DNA of 64,000 nucleotides from Lepisosteus oculatus (Eukaryota > Chordata > Actinopteri > Semionotiformes > Lepisosteidae): NCBI RefSeq assembly GCF_040954835.1, contig NC_090704.1, positions 42,660,979 to 42,724,978 on the forward strand, read 5' to 3'. The notes beneath the pieces were generated by a model, which saw only the letters and a program-made list of their open reading frames with translations, made no database searches and was not told the DNA's origin. The number at the start of each line of letters is the position of its first letter. Position 1 is the first letter of the stretch. The position numbers and the translations under genes were made by a program. This document shows, in pieces, positions 51,401 to 64,000 of the stretch.

Positions 51401-54400
51401 GGCTCCCAATGCCATGTTAGTTTTGATAACCCACAAGGCCTCACTACATTGTCATGCAGGGTTAGACATGGATGAAACTGCTTTCATGATAAACGAACAG
51501 GCTGTTGACCGAGAACACTGAATGCAGCAGGGCATGTAGGCAAGGTTAGTGTCAGCACCACCAGCTCAAATCTGTCATACCATACATAATAACAGCAAAC
51601 CATGCTTGAGTTTAAGTCCTTTTCATAACAAACTGCACCTATGTTCATTCTGCACTTATTAGAAGAAAATGCAATGATTGGTTTCAAAGTAATTTTTATC
51701 CCTAAAAGCCTCTAATCAATGGCACTCAGTAGGGAATGCCTTTGGAGTTGCATAACTGTTCAAAATAATCCGAGCCACCTTGTTCTATTGAACGATAACC
51801 TTTTCCTGCAAAGACCCTATAAAAATGCAGAGGAAGGAAGAGCCACAACACTGCAAACAGTAAGAGACTATGGTAAAAAAAAAGTTTAAATGTAGTTTAT
51901 TAAGCTGGAAAAAAATCCAACCACAACAAAGACTGTAACTAAGGTAAAACTCCTTAAAATGTATCTGTAAAAAAAAATACTAAACTTGAAATCAAGCTAT
52001 TTGATCCATTAATTTCACATGCTGGTCTCCAGATTTGATGGCACAAGAAATGTACTAGATCCAGAGGTGACAGAAACACAAAGAGAAGTTGAAATGTTAG
52101 AATAAAGTTAGACTGATGAAAAAGTGTTACCTCACACAAGGGACCCAGAATGTGCCACACCTAGCCAGAAAAGAGAGCCAGAAATTGTAAGAAAAAAGGA
52201 GCACATTTATAAAGCACCAAAAAAAGTTCAGCACAAAGACAATGCACAGAACCCACAGCTAAAATGAAACTGCAACAGAGAAAAAGGAAGGAAATGCCTG
52301 CAAGAAGGGAGCCCTATAATTCAACAGCACATTGAAAGGCAGACCACATGTGCTTCACTCAAAAACCTGCATCCTTAATTAAAAAGCATATTTTGTTACC
52401 CATAAACCACCAACTTAATCAATTCACCAATTTTTGAAATGCACACACTTTCACAGTCACACTCAAGCTTGCCCTCTAGTGCTCTCACCTGCACCTTCCC
52501 AGTCCACACGAAGGTACTTGAACTCACCAGGTCGTGCTGTTCCTGCATCTGGGCAATCTTCTTTGTGTACTTCTGGTCCACCTGCTTGAGCTCATTGATC
52601 ACCCCCTCACAGCGTTCACTCAAAGCCTTCTTATCATCAATAAGCTGGGGGAGAAGGAGAGGAGATCACCTGTGTGGCAGTAACATTAATACCATCTGCA
52701 GATCACATGCTGTCCATCTCTTGAAATTTCAATCCTGCATAGATCACTACATAGAACACTCTTGGATAAGTGAAGAACTGCCTCCTTATGTTGTCCATAA
52801 GGCAGACTTCCTTATCTCAGCATAAAACCAACCCACCTAATAAGTCTAGTTCAAAACTTTATTGCTGTAATAACTAGCTACATGGAATTTCATGTCTAAT
52901 TGTTACTATCATACAATTATTACAATTCCTTAGTAATATCGTTCACTATTCTAAACTACAACTGTGAATCTCAACTTGATCAGCCTTGCTCCTCATTTTA
53001 GACTTTCTGTTCTGTGCAGATATCTATAATCCAATACTCTGCTAATCGTATCGTATAAACTCTGCAAAGTATCACCATATTCATATCCTGCCATACTGAC
53101 ATAATGTGCACATCACTGAATTTATTCTTAAATATCACTATGCTCCAACATTAAAACAAATGGACCAGGTACTCCACTGTACCTGGTCTATGAAGCCCAG
53201 GTGTCTCTGGATGGTGGCCTCATACTGCTCCTTCTGCAGCTGGAAGCTGCGATTCAGCTCCTTCTCTGTCTCCTTGGTATGACGAACTGTCAACTCTCGC
53301 TGCTGGGCCTGGGAGAGGTCATGCCAGGATTCACAAACCACACCTCACATTCAGTACATGAACTCAGTTGACTCATTTTTACAAAGTGCAGCAGGCATGT
53401 TCCTTGAGATAGATAGATATATATAAAACATACAAAGATTTTTAAATTAATCTTTTGCCTTTTTACTGCAATTCTAATCAGGACAAAGACAGGACAAAGG
53501 CTACCTTGGTGCTAGGGGACCCATCCAGAATTAACGTGCACAATCTACTTTTTAGTGTAATGTAGTGAAACTTTAAACCGCTTAAAGTTCGGTTTACTTT
53601 TTTCTACACTCAGTCTCAAGTTTTCTAACTTTAAACATATTTTTTCCAAGATATCAAAATACCACAATGTGTGGAGTTTTTTTATTTTTATTTCTGCCAA
53701 AGACCTCAGAAACTGGTATCAGGACTGGCTGACAAAAACAATTCCTCCTCAAAATTTTAAGAGCAGAAAGCAAAATTTAAAACAAATCCCAAATACTAAA
53801 TTAAATTAGACTTTGATTAATTACTCAAAAAGAATGAGGAGATATAGGTCTGTACAGCACCAAGGTTGGGAATCACAGATCAGAGATCGGTGTTCATGAT
53901 GGTCAATATTTAGTAAAAGGTGCCATTGGTCAGATGTGCCTTCTATATTCCTTACCAGTGCTGTCTGCAGCATGTTGACGGTCCGTTTCTTCTCCTCCAG
54001 CTCCAGCTTCAGCCTCATCATGGAGCCTGTGACCTCTGCAGCAGTGGCTGAGGCCTGCTCCACCCCAGCGAGCTCCTCTTCAGAAAGCAACACCTGTGGA
54101 GAACAGGTTTGTGAGAGCATATCTTAGGTACTCTACAGTTCCCAGTGGGGAATCAGATGGATTTTCTCCAAGACCACTGCCATATCCCCATATCCCGGTC
54201 CCCATATCTCGGTCCTAGTTTACCTCGCGGTGTGATCCTGAAGTGACCGACCGTGGCCGCTCCTGCTCAGACTTCTCCATTTCATCCAAGAAGCTCATGA
54301 TGCTCTGCAGCTTGGCCTCTGACAGCAGAGCGCCCCCATCAGGTAGGGCAGCAGGCTGACTCAGCTTGCCATGGCGTTCCAAATTGTCTAGTGTCAGGGA

Positions 54401-57400
54401 GTTGTCTACATCCTGAGAGGGGACAGGGGAGGTTAGGAAGACCTATTGTGCCTGAAGATGAATACTTGATATATATAATATATTCATCCCCAGGGGACAA
54501 TAAAAAAAACATTATATGAGGGAATGAGGATTATTTTGAGAATTATATGTATCACACATATATTTATATTATAAGAATTAGTTGATTACATGAGGATACA
54601 CTGGTGCACCTCTCACATTATAATAGTGTTTTTGTGCCTCCGGAGTCTCACCTCATCAATCCAGGAGTACTTGTCCTTCCTGTAGCTCTTGGGCTCGGGC
54701 AGTTTCTCAGGCTCCTCTTCCAGCAGTTTGAGAGTGTCCAGGAGGTCATTCAATGTGGTTTTAGACTGGGCTATGCTTGATGGTGCCCCCTGTTGCGGCT
54801 CCTCTTGGCTCATTCTTTTATGTAAAAGTTCCTGCTGAGAGTACAGCCAACACTGTCTTAGTTACTCGGCATGTTAACACCCACAGAAATATAAGGGTTC
54901 TGAGATGTTCTGAAGTTTTGTTTGGACTCAGCAAAAAGTAAAAGAAAGTGTTAATGCTAATAGATCTGTATATACTGCAGATCTAGTAATAGGAAAATAT
55001 TTTTGCACATCTGCTTTAAAGAAAACTTAAAAAGTTAATATCATCAAACCATTTACAGTAGCTTCTATATCAACACCATTGTATCTTAACAGTAAGGTAA
55101 GCATCAGTACTAAAGGCAGACAACGTATTTCAGTAGAGGGGTAATCGATAAGGTGACAGTGCAGAGGGGTACCTGTGAGCACTGAGACCCTCTTCCGGGG
55201 GAGTCTGTAGGGGATCCAGCTCGCAGGTTGGAAATGTCATCGAGTTCAGCTGGAACATTCACATTGGCATCTGTAAGAGAAATTTACAAAAAAAGAGTTC
55301 ATCTGGGGATTCTTTCATGATGTAAAAATCAAATTACTGGAGCTGAATTTAGCAGAAAAGAAGGCAAAGTCAGAATGACATTAAATTCAAAGCTTTTATA
55401 CTAACAATCACAGTAAACGTACACTAGGATCTTGAAGGCATATGGTATTAGTGCCTTTTAAGATTAAAATGCCAGTATATAGATTATTCGGCTGATAATA
55501 CACCAATCAGAATTCCCAAATCTCTAGAAAACACTATTAGCCCAACATGATACTCCTGCCTTTACCATGGCTTGTGAACAGCATGGCTTGTGAATTGGAA
55601 CCCTCCGCCCCTCACCTGTGTTTTTTGTCTTGATGTCGCTGGCTGAGCTGCTGCTCCTGTTGCTAGGAGACGTCTTTGTGGGCTTCTTTCGGCCCACCTT
55701 TCCACTCTGCCTCATAGCCTCAAGCTCTTCCTCTGCCACACGCTGGGCCTCTGCAGCCCGCTGAGCGCGCTTCTGCTGCAGCTCCTGCACAAGACGCACA
55801 AATCGTTACACAGACCAGTTCCACTAGGGTTGCAACTGAAGCTCTAGATGCGAACAGTAAAAACTGAAGAATGCGTGTTCTAAAACATGTGGACTCCCGT
55901 TTTCTTTTAGAAATCAAACCTGAAGAACTCCATGTGAAAGGAGCAGAGAGAGCTATTCCTACAGCTGAGTCACGCTGTACCTGTATAGCAGCTCGCCTGG
56001 CCAATCGAGCCTTCTCCTGCCGAATTTGTTTCCGGTCCTCCTCTTTCTTCTTTTCCTGGGTCTTCCCTTCCTCTGCCTTCTGTTCCCTTTCCTGCAAGAT
56101 CATAAAGCAAAGCAGAAAAGTGAACAAGATATTAAGATCCATCATAATTCATTAAACATTTGAAGGTCAATCATTACCTTATGCAAACAAAATTGTATCC
56201 ACAGAAATAAACTCCTTTCAGTTACTTCCACAGAGATGGAAGTGAAGTGGAAAGTTTCCCAGACCACAAACCAAAGTTTTGAAACTTTTGAAACCAGATA
56301 TAAATAAAACTGCTTTCTATTCTATTTTACAAATTTACTTTAAGTACATTTACTGTACATTTTCACTTATTTGAGTCTGGAATCCATGCACCTTGCTTTG
56401 CAGCTTATAACTGTTTGTAACAATTGTTATACACTGTTTGAAGATCTGCCAGACTGTATTATCTCCTACAAAACAGTTTGTGTTCCTGTAATTTATTGAA
56501 CATTTCAGATACAAGCTCACAGCCTTGCTCATGTAGTCAGCTTACTGTAATGCCTTACAACAGTAACCTTAGACATAAGACAATGCTCTTATGTGCAGAG
56601 GTTAAGGCACTTAACACAGCAATATTAATGCCATAGGCACAACCAGCATCTCAGCTAGCCTATGCATCTGAATCAAGAGCCAAGCAAAATCTCAGATTAA
56701 ACAGTGAGGCGTACCCTTTTCTTGGTGGCAAGAAGCCGTTTCAATGCCGCCTCACCCGCGCGCTGCCTCTGCACATGTCGTCGGTACCAACGCTGGATGG
56801 TCACCGCTGCATGGTTCACCTGTTGGATAAACCTGGTGACATCACAGACAGACAGGCAAGGCGTTAGTACATTTCTCACTCTGCAACTCAACAAGAACCC
56901 TTATCAAAAGGAAGTGAGCTAGATTTAGCACTCCGATATTAATCCCACTGAAGTACATTAGTCAGATAGTTGACCAAGTTTGAGAAGCGGACAGGTGTTG
57001 GGTAAAGTTTATTGGGTGAGGTTTATTATTTTACTGGCAATCCAGAACATTGGTCTTCTAGATGTAAAGATTCTCAAGTAATTCTGTTTTACTCACCAAG
57101 CAAACAGCATTTACACTGTAAGCAGTGTAACTATATATATTTACTCAAATACATTTATTTCATATTTAATTGCTGCTTTAGTCTTCATTTTTGCCAACTT
57201 CAAGAACACACCTGTATTATACAAAGTGAAACAATACCTAAAACAGATTCAAGGGACACCATAATTGCCGCAAGACCAACCATCATGGCTGGCAGCAATT
57301 ATTTGGTAGCTCTGAGGTTGACTGACTTCACCTTTCAGCCTCCTCCTCCGTCACCTCCTGTCTCCTCAGGTGGGTGGGGCTGCCGAGTGCCATGTTGTTA

Positions 57401-60400
57401 TTGGTGGAGAAGTTCTTCTGGGACTTGGTCAAGGACCCATTCTCAAGACTGCCCTCATCATGGACTGTGGCCTTGATAATATTACTGATGTAAACACCAG
57501 GGAGACAGATGGCGTTATTGTACAAAACACTGCAGCAGACAGGATGAAAATCTTGGCAGACTAACTCCAGCAGTTTAGGGGGATGATGCAATCTAATTGC
57601 GTTGTTACAAAATAAAGGGATTACCTGGCACAAGATGTACAACCATGGTTAGCTTGTGTTTACCAATTTATTGTCACTCATTTTTGTTGCTTAATCAACA
57701 ATTTACACTTCAACCTGACTCACATGATATATACAATGGTTACTCAATAGAATTGTAAACACAATTTCAATATGCCTGTTAAGGTTTTCTTAAAAGTTCA
57801 CAAAGACATAGAAGATAAGAAGTATGTGGGCTTCCATTTTCTCAGGAATAATTCTAGAGAAGTCTGTAGGGACATGCGAGGGAGATAATGCAACTCACTT
57901 GAGGGATGGCTTCTGGTTGGAGCTCTTTGGGGTGAATGTCTTGTCAGAGTGGTTATTGTGGAGGATTGTGGTAACAGAGTTCCCCACTGCTGCTTTGTTG
58001 CTCCTGAACCAGTGAGAGGGAAGAAAAAAAAGCCTCAGATAAATGCCAAAAAAAAGGGTGTGGCAAGAATTTCACACCATGCTGTGTAAATGATAAACAC
58101 TGGCACCAGCTCTCTGAGAACATGGAAAAGGTCCAAGCATAAGTGAATGTTACACAAATCAATGAGATGGACAACTGAATTATTTTATTCACCTATTATT
58201 TCATTAAATGAGAATGAGGAGCACGTTTACACCTGACTGGCACAGAAGCAGCTCTGACCTGTTGTTGGCTGTGAAGTTGGCAGCCAGAGCGATACCAGCC
58301 TCTCTCTTCTTCATACCCACAGGGGAGTCCACGGTGCTGGTACTGCGAGCACTGCCAGGTGTAGGGAAGGCTCGAGGCTGGTCATCCTAGAACAGAGAAA
58401 ACAGCACACCACATTAATATTTAAGACTATGAAGAAGAGGCGCGGTAATGTATGTGGGTGACATATACAGTATAACGAGAAAAAAGACACTTTAAATGTA
58501 CAGTACAAGATTACATAACTTTTAGTACACAATTAACCTGTTACCATTCGAAATCGAGAAGAAATATCAGTAATGTTTTGCGTTTTGCATTAATGACGAA
58601 AAACACAATCCTTGCAGGATCCATAATGTGCTTTTTCCCCCCACAGAACTTTGGTCTGGATTCCAGTGTTATTTGAATTACCAAGATGTTCCAAGTGGTG
58701 CGGTCTGGGGAGGCTTTGCTGAGGCTGGCAAGCTTCCTTCTGCCATCTGAACTGCTGTCAAACAAAGCCAGGAAATCATCCGACTGGTCCTCACTGCAAC
58801 ACACCACAATAACACATCTGCCTTAAGAAAGTGTTCAGTTTTGTTATGTGTTGCAATGTAAAAGTAAGATCAACAAACTGATCTCTGAGACAGATTTAAC
58901 TAGCTTTTACTTTTCACATTTGACATTTGATGCCTATAATTAATAGAAATTCCCTGATCTGCAGTGATTTTAAGCAATACTTAACATACTGTAATATAAC
59001 TTAATTTACACTCCCTAAACTCTCAATTTCATAATGTTATACTAAGGTCTCAGTTTCATAATGTTAATAATAATATTTCATCATACTATTTCATAATAAT
59101 ATCTCTAATCTATATAATAATATGAGCTTGAAGGGAAAGAGACGTTTAAATAACCTGAAAGGGAATTCTAAGAAAAAGCTTGAATTCAAATGCATAAACA
59201 CATTCAGATACATATAAATCTTATGATGATTCCTTCTGGCATTTTACCATGTGGTGCTTCTTTTTACATGTACATTGCAAATCAGAGCATACATACATAC
59301 TCTGCTTACCTTTTACTCAACATTCAAATTTTGCCTCTCTTTGAATCCAAATGAATGCAGATACATGCCCCCCGCCCCCAAAACAGAACAGTCGTTCCTA
59401 TAGCATCTGTGCTGGCGCCTATACTCACTAAGCCAGCTGGCTCTCTAAAAAGGAATTCAACAGCACTGACTGAAAAAACACATTCCTTTGCATTTAACTT
59501 TACAATAAAGTGAAGAAACAGGGATTTTCCTCAATTTAAGCCCCCTGTTCTTTGGCCCCAGGAGATTTCAGGACCAGAGGCAGCTGCTGGACAATGAGGC
59601 CCTTGCATGCACAAACTTACCCGTTCAATTTGCATCCTTTCATCAAACTTAACTCTAACCCTCCCCCTCTAGGTTCATACAATACATGCTGCTGCCCAGG
59701 GCTTGCTCCCTGACAACAGTCCCCAGTCAGCCCTTTATACACAGCCAAGCTCCTCAATGGCTATTGTCCTTGCAAAGGGGAATCTGTCTGACTGCAGCAC
59801 CAGCTGTTGCCGTTGGAGGACAAACTCCAGTCAAAGGATCAACTGGAAAGCCTAGATCCACATTTCAGGCTATGGATGGCTCAGCATTTTGAACCCTCCC
59901 TGGCTCCCACACACATTCCTACTCAGCAAAGAATCCTAGGCTCCAAAGTCAATCCACACACTCCTGCCTTCTGCATTTAAATCTGCCTGGGCTTGCTTGA
60001 GGCACTACTAAGTGTCACTTCAGAAACCGAAAACAAACTGCTCAAAATTTCAACCAGAACGTCAACACAACTAAAAACACCCAAGTGGAAAACAAAAGCT
60101 TTTCGATGAGCAAAAACTTTGACTCCACCAGTCATGTGGCTGTACCTTTCTCAGACAACCGCCAATTTGAACCCCATATCTAAATCCTGTGACAAATTAA
60201 AGAACCAGTCCATGCAAACTTTGTCAATGAACCAACAGAAGATCCAGGATTGGTCAGCACCAAGGAAAGTTTTAAATAATCTACATTGATGCTCCTATAT
60301 TCGGCTCCAAAGGAACTGGATTGTTCTACTAGACGTGCAGCACCTGATTGAGAGAACACGTTCAAAAACAAAAAGTTAAAGACTGCGAGGGCTGGGTGCA

Positions 60401-60817
60401 GGGAGGAAGCAAACCTCCTCTGGAAGAATGTACCTGACAGAGGTGTTGGGTCTTTGGTTGACTTGGGTAGTGCTGTTAGATCTGCGCAGGTTCTTAATGG
60501 AGCGAGTGCTAGCCAGTCCAGCCTCAGTCTGGAAAGAGAGGTAACAACAAGCTGATGGGGTTCTTGGAACTTTTGGTTAATTTTGCATTGCGCTCCAGCG
60601 CTTCCCGACACACTGGCCTGTTCCTCACCAGGGCATTGCGCTTGCCCTTGCTGTCGCAGGCGAGGGAGACGGAGCGGGAGAAGTGCTTGGCTTGGAAGGC
60701 ACTGCTGGGCCGGCGGGACACAGAGAGCTGAGAACCAGTGAGGCTGAGATCCAGCGCGTCGCCTGCACCCACAGAGGCATTACCAGGTAGAGATGGGGGG
60801 CTGCGGGCAGTGTGCAT
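45413..60817 (-). CDS. cep131: CEP131 (AZI1), centriolar-satellite and cilium protein
   Basis: The 25 coding exons, in transcript order, are 60817-60629, 60528-60434, 58793-58682, 58386-58259, 58003-57899, 57484-57332, 56832-56715, 56091-55981, 55784-55616, 55270-55173, 54831-54652, 54412-54224, 54093-53956, 53308-53183, 52644-52528, 51200-51098, 50153-49952, 49671-49564, 49114-48997, 48873-48799, 47949-47807, 46998-46821, 46347-46151, 45939-45879 and 45484-45413. All phases agree and total 1,094 residues (human about 1,083). Order: DLSLTG and Ser-rich N-terminus with RSVSL and LRRSNST; low-complexity region; IQ-like motif VTIQRWYRRHVQ (about 271-282); QEKARLARRAAIQ; then LLSEAKLQSIMSFLDEMEK and a long coiled coil (about 560 to the end), finishing ADHLEALLEQQRKQLLGK. 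The family works at centriolar satellites and the ciliary transition zone in cilium formation. Met1 lies ten bases into its exon; no earlier in-frame start is apparent. Confidence 0.97.
47440..47582 (+). repeat. SINE with L2-type tail
   Basis: GTGCCCCCTGCCAGTTCAG is followed by AGCGCTTTGAGATGCCACC, TTTAAAGGTGCTACATAAAA and an A-rich end. The closing part is the AAGCGCT...GTGCTATATAAAA-type tail found in many fish SINEs. The head is not recognisable. It sits in a CEP131 intron, opposite to transcription. Confidence 0.6.
48559..48572 (+). promoter_or_regulatory. X-box (RFX-type) match in a CEP131 intron
   Basis: GTTGCCACAGCAAC fits the GTNRCC-N(0-3)-RGYAAC consensus exactly, with a two-base spacer. 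RFX factors bind such sites at cilium genes. This copy lies in the intron between exons 47,949 and 48,799, far from the promoter, so its role is uncertain. Confidence 0.4.
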
Positions 60818-61204
60818 CCTCACACACCTGCACAGATACAAAAACAGGCCAGGGCCACTCAACAAGTCTGCCTTTTATCTCAGACAAAAACGTGTGTAAC
60901 TCTAAACAAAGTGCCAGTTCAACCGGCCAACACAAACACAACCTGACCCATTACACTTATAGACTTGGCATTCTATTGCATTCTGCAACAACTTATACCT
61001 TGGGGGAAAATTAATTGTGAACTTTAAAAATAAATGCAATAAAACAAGCCAAAATCCTATTTTTCAGTCTTAGATTTTCAGTTGTAAAAAGCTCAAATGT
61101 TAGTCACGTAACAAAGGAGCAATATGCTATACATTGTACCCTGCTTCTCTTAAACAGAAGGCTCAAGTATGCCTTTAAACAAAATGTTTTTTCCTCATTG
61201 CACC

Positions 61205-61219
61205 GTTACCCATAGCAAC
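61205..61219 (+). promoter_or_regulatory. X-box (RFX-type) match upstream of the CEP131 start
   Basis: GTTACCCATAGCAAC is a perfect match to GTNRCC-N(0-3)-RGYAAC, with a three-base spacer, about 390 bases upstream of the first coding exon. RFX transcription factors drive ciliary genes through such motifs, and the Drosophila CEP131 relative dilatory is reported as an RFX target. It could serve an internal promoter or an intronic enhancer. Confidence 0.5.
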
Positions 61220-61870
61220 TAGCACTCTAGACACTGCCTGTGAGAATGTGAGGCTCTCATAAATGCTCAGAGAAAATGGGCATCAATTCTAGGATTAAAT
61301 GTCAGCTAATATTTTAATGCATTTTAATGCAATTTAAAAAGTCCTCCCTGAAACAGCATCATCCACCTTGACTGCACCTAAATAAATAATTTTAACTTGT
61401 AACCAAAGCACTAAGCATTCAGGCAACAGTGTTAAAGAGATATTATTGCTGCTAATTCAGTGTGGCAGAGCAATCTAAGGGAATCAATAGAAAAGCAAAA
61501 CAAGACATCAAGACTTGAATCTAAAGATGTTCCTTTAGAATTTCTAAATCCTAATGCAACACCACCCTATGTGAGACCCTCTCCACCACAGTGCAGTCAC
61601 ACAACCAGTATATTGATTGTTAATTATTGATTGTCAGTTATCTGGAATAAGATAGAAGACAGCTATAGCTTGATTTAATTTCACAGTGTTGAGGAATGGA
61701 AGATCTCCAACATGAGCCATGGTGCTCTGATGTAAAACACCAAAACGTGCAAAATAGTTCATTTTGTAAGATTTTCCAGCTGAAACATAAGGCATTTAAC
61801 TGTCACTCCAGGCCAACACTTAATCTGAGATCTGCAGGTTTAGTTTTTAGTTTAGTTTTTTTTTTTTATT

Positions 61871-61993
61871 CCACCTGAAACAAGGCTGCACACGTTGGGT
61901 GACAGAACCTTCCCCTGTGCAACACCACAGTACCGGAACCTGCTGCCCACATTCATTAGAGACTCTGCAACTGTGGACATTTTTAAATCTTGA
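61871..61993 (+). mobile_element. LINE (L2-type) ORF2 3' end, fragment
   Basis: Forty codons and a stop read PPETRLHTLGDRTFPCATPQ, then YRNLLPTFIRDSATVDIFKS. The pattern GDR-F-....-P..RN.LP..IR....-...FKS is the C-terminal signature of L2/CR1/Rex-like reverse transcriptase ORFs. No other part of the element is visible. It is an old, truncated insertion in CEP131 intron 1. Confidence 0.7.
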
Positions 61994-63147
61994 TTTGCTA
62001 CAGTATATACATTTTTTGTTATGTTTACAGTGTATTTTTTTTACTTCTGTTATGCATATCACGTATGTAATATTGCACACTGCTTTTAGTTTTTTTTTTA
62101 AATTGCATGTAAACTCTTAGTTTTTATAAGCATTGAACATCTTACAGTCACTGACATCCACACAAGCTCACGCTTGTTTTCTTAACATTTCTCATTGCAA
62201 AACTACAAACCGTAGCTGATTCACGTGAACTTATATTCTGGGCATTGCAGCTGCCAAAATGGGGGCCTGCATATGCAGAGGCATATTTCCACATACTGGT
62301 TTGAACTGATCTTCCTCTACAAATTGGTGCTTGCCTTAGATCTTGTATAGGCAATTAGACTAGCAAAACAGATTCCAAATGTGGGTGTATGGCTTCTGGA
62401 CCTCATTGCCAATACCTTGAAGATGCCAATGATGTCTGTTCCAGGAAGGCAGAACATTTGGAGGAAATGGTAAAATTGTCAGTGATGGGCTATTGGAGAG
62501 AAAGAGGATGGAAACAAGAGATAGCTAGGCTAATTCCCATGCATTTCCAAGCCTGGCCGCATGCCATTACAGAAATGCCACACAATCCCCCATATCTTTA
62601 ACAGAACATGTATTGACAAACAGAAGGCTGTTCGCTTTTTAGAGTCATTGGAAATTAAAAAAAAAAACAACCATTATAATTCTAGAAATGCAGTGTTACA
62701 TTACTGTTATTCTGTCAGAAAAGAAAGAAACATTAAAATGTCCAGCAATATACAGACAGACGGTCAAAAGAATCACACTATTAGAAGCTAAAAACCTGCC
62801 ACCATTCAGAAGTTACACTACAGAGTAAGTTCAGGCGATGTTTTGAGGTTGCTGTTCAAGAACTGCCTTGAACACAGGCCGAGATCAATTAGCTTCCACT
62901 ATCCTAAAACGTGTATGTGATACTGCACAATGGTGAAGTAACACATACTTTACAGGTTATTCGTACAATATCAGTTTACCATTTGTTCTAAGAGCAGATA
63001 ATGGCAACAAACTAAATACATGTGCGTGTGAAAAAACAGGCGTAAAGAAATTTTAAAAAATGCCTTAGGACGGCGGCAGACGTATACTACAACATACCCT
63101 GGCTATAATACATAAAACAAAATACAAATTAAAGTTTAATATCTTAC

Positions 63148-63193
63148 CTTGTCCAGGTCTCAAAAGCAGGCAGCGAGGAAATCGTAGATTTGG
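63148..63193 (-). other. cep131: Candidate CEP131 non-coding exon
   Basis: On minus, a pyrimidine-rich acceptor (TTTTTTATACCTGTCAG) precedes a 46-base stretch that ends at a good donor (GACAAG then GTAAGAT). It contains no ATG, and joining it to the next exon would put the start at 60,817 in a 5' UTR context. Another possible exon 1 donor (GCGCAAG then GTAGTT) is at 63,618. Confidence 0.4.
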
Positions 63194-63789
63194 CTGACAG
63201 GTATAAAAAAACTGTACAACTGTTGCAATAACAATTCAGTAACTACACAATAGTGCTACTCTGACCTCCCCCCAAAAAAATCATTACCTTTTTTTAAGAA
63301 AGGGTGAGGGGTTTAGAAAATTAATCTATGATTAAGATTCGGTTAAGAAAACCGAGACGAAATCTGATAGCTCTTTACAAAGCGCAAATACGTTAAATTC
63401 TTCCAAGCATGAAAAAAATTAAGGTCAACATAAAACGCCTGGCATCATTCGCAATTAAAAACACAACGTACTGTATACATCTTTAACATAAAGTATTTTC
63501 CTTTCGGTGATAGCAGTAGGGGCTGAAAACAACGGCACACTACGTGATTCTGATAGATCAAAAACAATGCTAAAACAGTTTTCTCTCATTAGGCTGATCT
63601 CTTGCCACGTTTAACTACCTTGCGCATTAGACCACAGACCACTATAAACAACCACTTCTCTCAAACATTACAACAAAACAACTGGATAAGTTTAAGACAC
63701 CCCATGTCAACCCCACCAACACCAGAAAAAAAACTATTGCAACCGACAACGAAGCATAACATTCTCTGTAGCAACCAGCAAACAGTGGA

Positions 63790-63867
63790 GCCCCGCCTAC
63801 TACATGTTGGGATTGGCAAACGCACAACCCCAGCTTCTGGATTCCGACGCTCTGATAGGTTAATTGG
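63790..63867 (-). promoter_or_regulatory. CEP131 promoter elements (GC box and CCAAT boxes)
   Basis: On minus, CCAAT at 63,863-63,867, CCAAT at 63,812-63,816 and a GC box GGCGGGGC at 63,790-63,797 occur in order, reading towards the gene. This is a TATA-less housekeeping layout with initiation expected near 63,700-63,760. The exact start cannot be fixed from sequence. Confidence 0.5.
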
Positions 63868-64000
63868 ACTGCCTGTTATAGGAACGGGAGATATTTGGGC
63901 GTGTTCAGTTCTGAAGGTTGGTTGAAGCTGCAGAAGAAGGGGTGTGGCATAAAGTGAGGCAGATGTCCTCGAGACAGGCAATGCTTTTTTGGATAAAGGG

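Larger units (their letters stand above)
45485..60433 (-). other. CEP131 introns
   Basis: The introns range from under 0.2 kb to a few kb. Most are AT-rich and unremarkable. The longer ones, such as those at 46,999-47,806, 47,950-48,798 and 58,794-60,433, hold a SINE tail at 47,440-47,582 and an X-box at 48,559-48,572. I see no nested gene; the open frames in them are short and unlike anything I know. Confidence 0.6.
60435..63147 (-). other. CEP131 intron 1 region and intron to the first coding exon
   Basis: Between the candidate 5' UTR exon (63,148-63,193) and the first coding exon (from 60,827) the sequence is mostly AT-rich. It contains a LINE 3' end (61,871-61,993) and a perfect X-box (61,205-61,219). 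I see no coding exon. Confidence 0.55.

Noticed and set aside
63602-63981. Coding first exon for CEP131 or an unrelated gene at the right edge
   Set aside because: No reading frame continues correctly into the known exons, and the region has promoter features.

Overview
This is vertebrate nuclear DNA, most likely from a ray-finned fish. The genes have many short exons with GT-AG introns and are separated by AT-rich, repeat-bearing spacers. The gene order AATK (minus), PVALEF (plus), CEP131 (minus) matches my recollection of human 17q25.3. The SINEs, including a 5S-rRNA-headed one and a tRNA-Ser-headed one, are of fish type. A non-teleost lineage such as gar, bowfin or sturgeon is my inference from intron size, the tetrapod-like gene order and the repeats; it is not proven.

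Layout. From 1 to about 11,000 lie the first coding exon of AATK/LMTK1 (minus) and over 10 kb of its first intron, which carries a 48-bp minisatellite, a tRNA-Ser SINE and a 249-bp TG...CA-ended element. From 11,000 to 18,350 is intergenic DNA with an inverted pair of an interspersed repeat. From 18,352 to about 24,350 is PVALEF (plus), a small two-loop EF-hand parvalbumin relative: four coding exons, plus a likely TATA-driven non-coding first exon. From about 24,640 to 39,200 is an ST6GALNAC1/2-type sialyltransferase (minus): nine coding exons encoding 490 residues. It converges on PVALEF with roughly 300 bp between the poly(A) signals. From 40,050 to 43,465 is a degenerate tandem satellite of seven units, with a full-length 5S-type SINE inserted in it. 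From about 44,950 to 63,870 is CEP131/AZI1 (minus): 25 coding exons encoding 1,094 residues, complete from start to stop, with a GC-box/CCAAT promoter at the right edge and two RFX-type X-box matches in its introns.

All exon joins were worked out by hand from GT-AG sites and phase. Every join keeps the reading frame, and the three complete proteins have lengths close to their families. The genes do not form a pathway; they are neighbours by synteny. AATK is a membrane-anchored kinase, PVALEF a predicted calcium binder, the sialyltransferase a Golgi enzyme, and CEP131 a centriolar-satellite and cilium protein. I found no prokaryotic-style system, CRISPR array, intact virus or intact transposase gene. 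The most unusual material is the repeat architecture and the placement of the sialyltransferase gene between PVALEF and CEP131.
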